Assembly (NCBI RefSeq): GCF_000702305.1 | Contig: NZ_KL370890.1 | Span: 70,009-134,008, forward strand | DNA: 64,000 bases | Direction of reading: 5' to 3' | Origin: Allobosea sp. 117 | GTDB taxonomy: Bacteria; Pseudomonadota; Alphaproteobacteria; Rhizobiales; Xanthobacteraceae | Part shown: in pieces, positions 60,407 through 64,000 of the stretch | How positions within the stretch are numbered: position 1 is the stretch's first letter | Layout: each line of letters starts with the position of its first letter | Translations under genes and position numbers: made by a program | The notes under the pieces: model-generated | The model's database searches: none | Told to the model about the DNA's origin: nothing | Seen by the model: the letters and a program-made list of their open reading frames with translations, nothing else

Positions 60407-60934
60407 ATGAAGAGGTGCAACAGCCTCGTGGATGCCGGGCGCCGGAAGTTCCTGACGGGAGCCGGGCTCATGACCGCGGGCGCGGCAGCGACGAGCGTGC
60501 TGCCCGCCGAGACGCAGGCGGCCGAACCAGCCCCGGCGGCATTGGTCAAGTATCCGGTCAATCGCCTCGGCAATGTGAAGGACCTGAAGGTCAACGAGGC
60601 GCTTGAGGTCTCCTATCCGGACGAGGATGCTCCAGGTGTCCTGCTGAAGCTCGGCACGCGCGTGCCCGGCGGCACGGGCCCGGACGGGGATATCGTCGGC
60701 TTCTCGACCGTATGCCCGCACAAGGGATTTCCGCTGTCCTATTCGGCGGGTGACCGGACGTTGAACTGCCCCGGGCACTACTCCCGGTTCGACTGCGAGA
60801 AGGGCGGTCAGCAGATCTGGGGTCAGGCGACGCAGAACCTTCCCCAATACGCGCTGCGCATCGATGACAAGGGCGACATCTACGCCGAGGGCGTGGACGA
60901 GCTCCTGTACGGCCGCCTGTCGAACGTGCTCTGA
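60407..60934 (+). CDS. aioB: AioB, Rieske [2Fe-2S] small subunit of arsenite oxidase
   Basis: A 175-residue Rieske protein with a twin-arginine leader, GRRKFLTGAG (residues 11-20), that exports the folded AioAB complex. Cluster ligands are C103-P-H105 and C121-P-G-H124. The two positions that form a disulfide in many Rieske proteins are here F108 and G123, as in the Alcaligenes enzyme, so no disulfide is expected. The start at 60407 follows GGGAGGA by 6 nt; an in-frame open stretch upstream is not used. It passes electrons from AioA to a c-type cytochrome. First gene of the aioBA operon. Confidence 0.95.
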   Translation: MKRCNSLVDAGRRKFLTGAGLMTAGAAATSVLPAETQAAEPAPAALVKYPVNRLGNVKDLKVNEALEVSYPDEDAPGVLLKLGTRVPGGTGPDGDIVGFSTVCPHKGFPLSYSAGDRTLNCPGHYSRFDCEKGGQQIWGQATQNLPQYALRIDDKGDIYAEGVDELLYGRLSNVL

Positions 60935-60945
60935 GGGAGGGAAAA

Positions 60946-63408
60946 ATGGCCTACAAGCGCCAGATCGGCCGGCTGCCCATCGTGCCGGCAAATGCCAAGG
61001 TTCACAATGTCGTCTGCCACTACTGCATCGTCGGCTGCGGCTACAAGGCCTATAGCTGGGACGCCCGCTACGAGGGCGGGCCGGCTCCGAGGGACAACGC
61101 GTTCGGCGTCGATCTCTCGCAGCAGCAGGGGGCCGAAACGCCGGCCTGGTACGCACCATCCATGTACAACATCGTCCGCCAGGACGGCCGCGACGTTCAC
61201 ATCGTCATCAAGCCCGACCGCGAATGCTCGGTGAACTCCGGACTCGGCTCGGTGCGCGGCGCGCGCATCGCGGAGATGAGCTATTCGCGCCAGCGCAATA
61301 CGCAGCTCCAGCGGCTGACCGATCCCCTCGTGTGGCGCTACGGCCAATTGCAGCCGACCAGTTGGGAGGATGCGCTCGATCTCGTCGCCCGCGTGACGGC
61401 TGCGGTGATCGCCGAACAGGGCGAGGATGGGCTTTTCGTCTCCGCCTTCGACCATGGCGGTGCCGGCGGCGGCTACGAGAACACCTGGGGCACCGGCAAG
61501 CTCTATTTCGGCGCCATGAAGGTCAAGAATATCCGCATCCACAACCGCCCCGCCTATAACTCCGAAGTCCACGGCTCGCGCGACATGGGCGTGGGTGAGC
61601 TCAACAATTGCTACGAGGACGCGCAGCTCGCCGACACCATCGTCGCCGTCGGGACCAACGCGCTGGAAACCCAGACCAACTATTTCCTGAACCACTGGGT
61701 GCCGAACCTGCGCGGCACCTCGCTCGACAAGAAGAAGGCGGAGTTCGGCAGCGAGCCGGTGGACCGCGGACGGATCGTGATCGTCGATCCGCGCCGCACG
61801 GTGACGGTGAACGCCTGTGAGGCCGAAGCCGGCAAGGAGAACGTGCTCCATCTCGCGCTCAACTCCGGCACCGACCTTGCCCTGTTCAATGCCTGGTTCA
61901 CCTATGCCGTCGAAAAGGGCTGGATCGACAAGGCCTTCATCGGCGCGTCCACGAAGGATTTCGACAAGGCAGTCGCCACCAACAAGACGTCGATCGCCGA
62001 GGCGGCGAAGATCACCGGCCTTTCCGAGGCCGATATCGTCAAGGCGATCACCTGGATCGCCGAGCCCAAGGCCGGGGGCGCACGCCGCCGCGCCATGTTC
62101 GCCTATGAGAAGGGCCTGATCTGGGGCAATGACAACTACCGCACCAACCAGTCGCTGGTGAACCTGGCGCTGGCCACGGGCAACGTCGGACGCCCTGGTG
62201 GCGGCTGCGTGCGCATGGGGGGCCATCAGGAGGGCTATTCTCGTCCCTCCGATGCCCATGTCGGTCGGCCCGCGGCTTATGTCGACAAGCTGCTGATCGA
62301 GGGCAAAGGCGGCGTCCACCACATCTGGGGATGCGATCATTACAAGACGACGCTGAACGCCATGGAGTTCAAGCGGGTCTACAAGAAGCGCACCGACCTC
62401 GTGAAGGACGCCATGAACGCCGTTCCCTATGGCGATCGCCCCGCCATGGTGGCCGCCATCATGGATGCCATCCGCAAGGGCGGGCTGTTCTCGGTCGATG
62501 TGGATATCGTTCCGACCAAGGTGGGCGAGGCCGCCCACATCGTGCTGCCGGCGGCCACCTCGGGCGAGATGAACCTCACCTCCATGAACGGCGAGCGGCG
62601 CATGCGGCTTACCGAGCGGTATATGGACCCGCCCGGCGTCGCCATGCCGGACTGCCTCATCGCCGCGCGCATCGCCAACCACATGCAGCGCGTGCTCGGT
62701 GAGATGGGGAAGGCGGACATGGCGGCGAAGTTTTCCGGCTTTGACTGGAAGACCGAGGAGGACGCCTTCATGGACGGCTATCACGGCCATGAAAAGGGCG
62801 GCGAGTTCGTCACCTATGACCTGCTGCGCACCATGGGCACGAACGGCTTCCAGGAGCCCGCGACCGGCGTCCGGGACGGCAAGATCATCGGGACCAAGCG
62901 GCTCTTTGCCGACGGCAAGTTCAACAAGCCGGACGGCAGGGCGGTGTTCGCGCAGACGCAGTGGCGGGGCCTGGAGGCGCCCGGCAAGCAGGCCGAGAAG
63001 GATAAGTTCCCCTTCCTGATCAACAACGGCCGGGCCAACCTCGTCTGGCAAAGTGCCTATCTCGATATGGAAAATGAGTTCGTCACCGACCGGTGGCCGT
63101 ACCCGTTCATCGAGCTGAATCCGCAGGACATGACGGAGCTCGGGCTTCAGGCCGGTGATCTGGTCGAGGTCTACAACGACAATGGCTCGACCCAGGCGAT
63201 GGCCTATCCCACGCCGACGGCCAAGTCCAAGCAGGCCTTCATGCTGTTCGGCTACCCGACCGGCGTTCAGGGCAACGTGGTGTCATCAGGGGTCAACGAG
63301 TTCGTCATCCCGAACTACAAGCAGACCTGGGGCAGCATCCGGAAGATCGCCACCGCCCCGAAGGGCGTGCAGCACCTCAGCTTCAAGTCGCAGGAATACA
63401 CCTCCTGA
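60946..63408 (+). CDS. aioA: AioA, molybdopterin-containing large subunit of arsenite oxidase
   Basis: An 820-residue DMSO-reductase-family molybdoenzyme, full length. The N-terminal cluster motif C24-H-Y-C27-I-V-G-C31 binds a [3Fe-4S] centre. Further family features are [70 protein letters not shown] and the C-terminal [17 protein letters not shown]. It has no own export signal and is carried with AioB by the Tat system. It oxidises As(III) to As(V) in the periplasm. The 11-bp gap to aioB and a terminator 8 bp after the stop define the operon end. Confidence 0.97.
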   Translation: MAYKRQIGRLPIVPANAKVHNVVCHYCIVGCGYKAYSWDARYEGGPAPRDNAFGVDLSQQQGAETPAWYAPSMYNIVRQDGRDVHIVIKPDRECSVNSGLGSVRGARIAEMSYSRQRNTQLQRLTDPLVWRYGQLQPTSWEDALDLVARVTAAVIAEQGEDGLFVSAFDHGGAGGGYENTWGTGKLYFGAMKVKNIRIHNRPAYNSEVHGSRDMGVGELNNCYEDAQLADTIVAVGTNALETQTNYFLNHWVPNLRGTSLDKKKAEFGSEPVDRGRIVIVDPRRTVTVNACEAEAGKENVLHLALNSGTDLALFNAWFTYAVEKGWIDKAFIGASTKDFDKAVATNKTSIAEAAKITGLSEADIVKAITWIAEPKAGGARRRAMFAYEKGLIWGNDNYRTNQSLVNLALATGNVGRPGGGCVRMGGHQEGYSRPSDAHVGRPAAYVDKLLIEGKGGVHHIWGCDHYKTTLNAMEFKRVYKKRTDLVKDAMNAVPYGDRPAMVAAIMDAIRKGGLFSVDVDIVPTKVGEAAHIVLPAATSGEMNLTSMNGERRMRLTERYMDPPGVAMPDCLIAARIANHMQRVLGEMGKADMAAKFSGFDWKTEEDAFMDGYHGHEKGGEFVTYDLLRTMGTNGFQEPATGVRDGKIIGTKRLFADGKFNKPDGRAVFAQTQWRGLEAPGKQAEKDKFPFLINNGRANLVWQSAYLDMENEFVTDRWPYPFIELNPQDMTELGLQAGDLVEVYNDNGSTQAMAYPTPTAKSKQAFMLFGYPTGVQGNVVSSGVNEFVIPNYKQTWGSIRKIATAPKGVQHLSFKSQEYTS

Positions 63409-63415
63409 CGGTGTC

Positions 63416-63439
63416 GGGCCGCCGCCCACGCGGCGGCCC
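63416..63439 (+). terminator. Rho-independent terminator after aioA
   Basis: Perfect 9-bp arms GGGCCGCCG (63416-63424) and CGGCGGCCC (63431-63439), a 6-nt loop and a short pyrimidine tract TCTTTCC. It lies 8 bp after the aioA stop and separates aioBA from moaA. Confidence 0.7.
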
Positions 63440-63479
63440 TCTTTCCGCCGCGACAGAGCAGCCTGCCTGGAGCCCTACG

Positions 63480-64000
63480 ATGAATGTCTGGTTCGCCTCC
63501 GCTGCCACCGCGGGGCGCTTCCCCTCACGCGCGCCGCTGGTCGACACCTTCGGGCGGGCGGTGACCTATCTGCGTGTCTCGGTGACGGACCGCTGCGATT
63601 TCCGCTGTGTCTACTGCATGGCCGAGCACATGACGTTCCTGCCCAAGCCGGAACTGCTCACGCTCGAGGAATTGGACCGGCTGTGCTCGGCCTTCGTCGC
63701 GCGCGGGGTGAAGAAGCTGCGGCTCACCGGCGGCGAGCCGCTGGTGCGCCGGGACGTGATGACGCTGTTCCGCTCGCTCGGCCGGCATCTCGACAGCGGC
63801 GACCTCGAAGAGCTGACGCTGACCACCAACGGCTCGCAGCTCGCCCGCTTCGCCGGCGACCTCGCCGCCTGCGGGGTGAAGCGCATCAACGTCTCGCTCG
63901 ACACGCTGGACCCGGCCCGCTTCCGGGCGCTGACCCGCTGGGGCGATCTCTCCAAGGTGCTCGCCGGCATCGACGCGGCGCAGGCCGCAGGGCTGCATGT
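63480..64000 (+). CDS. moaA: MoaA, GTP 3',8-cyclase of molybdenum cofactor biosynthesis (3' end beyond window)
   Basis: The first 173 codons of a radical-SAM enzyme. My translation starts [20 protein letters not shown] and gives the SAM-cluster motif C-D-F-R-C-V-Y-C, then [16 protein letters not shown] (GGEP) and [15 protein letters not shown], the MoaA pattern. MoaA makes the first intermediate of molybdopterin from GTP, and AioA needs that cofactor. The gene is continuous to the edge and so incomplete. The terminator before it suggests a separate promoter or limited read-through from aioBA. Confidence 0.9.
   Translation, partial: MNVWFASAATAGRFPSRAPLVDTFGRAVTYLRVSVTDRCDFRCVYCMAEHMTFLPKPELLTLEELDRLCSAFVARGVKKLRLTGGEPLVRRDVMTLFRSLGRHLDSGDLEELTLTTNGSQLARFAGDLAACGVKRINVSLDTLDPARFRALTRWGDLSKVLAGIDAAQAAGLH

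Noticed and set aside
60880..63051. A 723-codon minus-strand frame opposite aioA.
   Set aside because: Shadow of aioA.
1..64000. CRISPR arrays, insertion sequences, prophage or toxin-antitoxin genes.
   Set aside because: I looked for regularly spaced repeats, transposase motifs and short coupled gene pairs and saw none.

Overview
The window is about 64 kb of high-GC chromosomal DNA from a methylotrophic, arsenite-oxidising alphaproteobacterium. A Ca-type methanol dehydrogenase operon (mxa) and a complete aioXSRBA arsenite-oxidase locus, together with many ABC/TRAP uptake operons, point to Hyphomicrobiales. Xanthobacteraceae (Ancylobacter/Starkeya/Xanthobacter-like) is my guess; the sequence alone does not prove it. 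I saw no rRNA, tRNA, CRISPR array, insertion sequence or phage gene.

Layout. (1) 1-7593, minus strand: mxaF-J-G-I-R-S-A-C, the start of a classical methanol oxidation operon that runs off the left edge. Divergent from it, 8029-10702 holds mxaZYX (small lipoprotein, histidine kinase, LuxR-type response regulator), the arrangement known from Paracoccus. (2) 10783-16030: a LuxR regulator, an aminotransferase, an inositol-monophosphatase-like enzyme and a polar amino acid importer (two permeases and a binding protein, no ATPase). (3) 16302-25398: a PgtCBA-like three-component sensor (binding protein, kinase, sigma54 activator) followed by an Fe3+/AfuABC-type importer preceded by a near-consensus sigma54 promoter. 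The sensor protein and the transported-solute protein are clear paralogues. (4) 25466-34468: a polyol/sugar locus, with an ABC importer plus short-chain dehydrogenase on the minus strand and DeoR regulator, BtpA-like protein, FGGY kinase and HAD phosphatase on the plus strand. (5) 34706-40574: a TRAP transporter operon (DctP, fused DctQM), LacI regulator, short-chain dehydrogenase and KDG-kinase-like PfkB enzyme, headed by a promoter overlapped by a perfect inverted repeat. (6) 40769-49655: an AraC regulator, a secreted hypothetical protein and a tightly coupled six-gene unit (DUF3604, CxxC/helical secreted protein, membrane PPIase, three HupE/UreJ-like membrane proteins). This is the best candidate in the window for an undescribed system. 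(7) 49916-53628: binding protein, truncated permease, CGNR regulator, FAD oxidoreductase and glyoxalase-like protein. (8) 54104-64000: arsJ-gapdh (arsenate export as 1-arseno-3-phosphoglycerate), divergent aioX-aioS-aioR, then aioBA with a sigma54 promoter, a terminator and the beginning of moaA.

How it works together. Methanol is oxidised in the periplasm by MxaFI with cytochrome MxaG, under MxaYX control. Arsenite is sensed by AioX-AioS-AioR and oxidised by the periplasmic molybdoenzyme AioAB. The arsenate formed can be conjugated by the linked GAPDH and expelled by ArsJ, while moaA next door serves cofactor supply. The middle of the window is a set of solute-uptake and carbon-catabolism operons, each with its own regulator.
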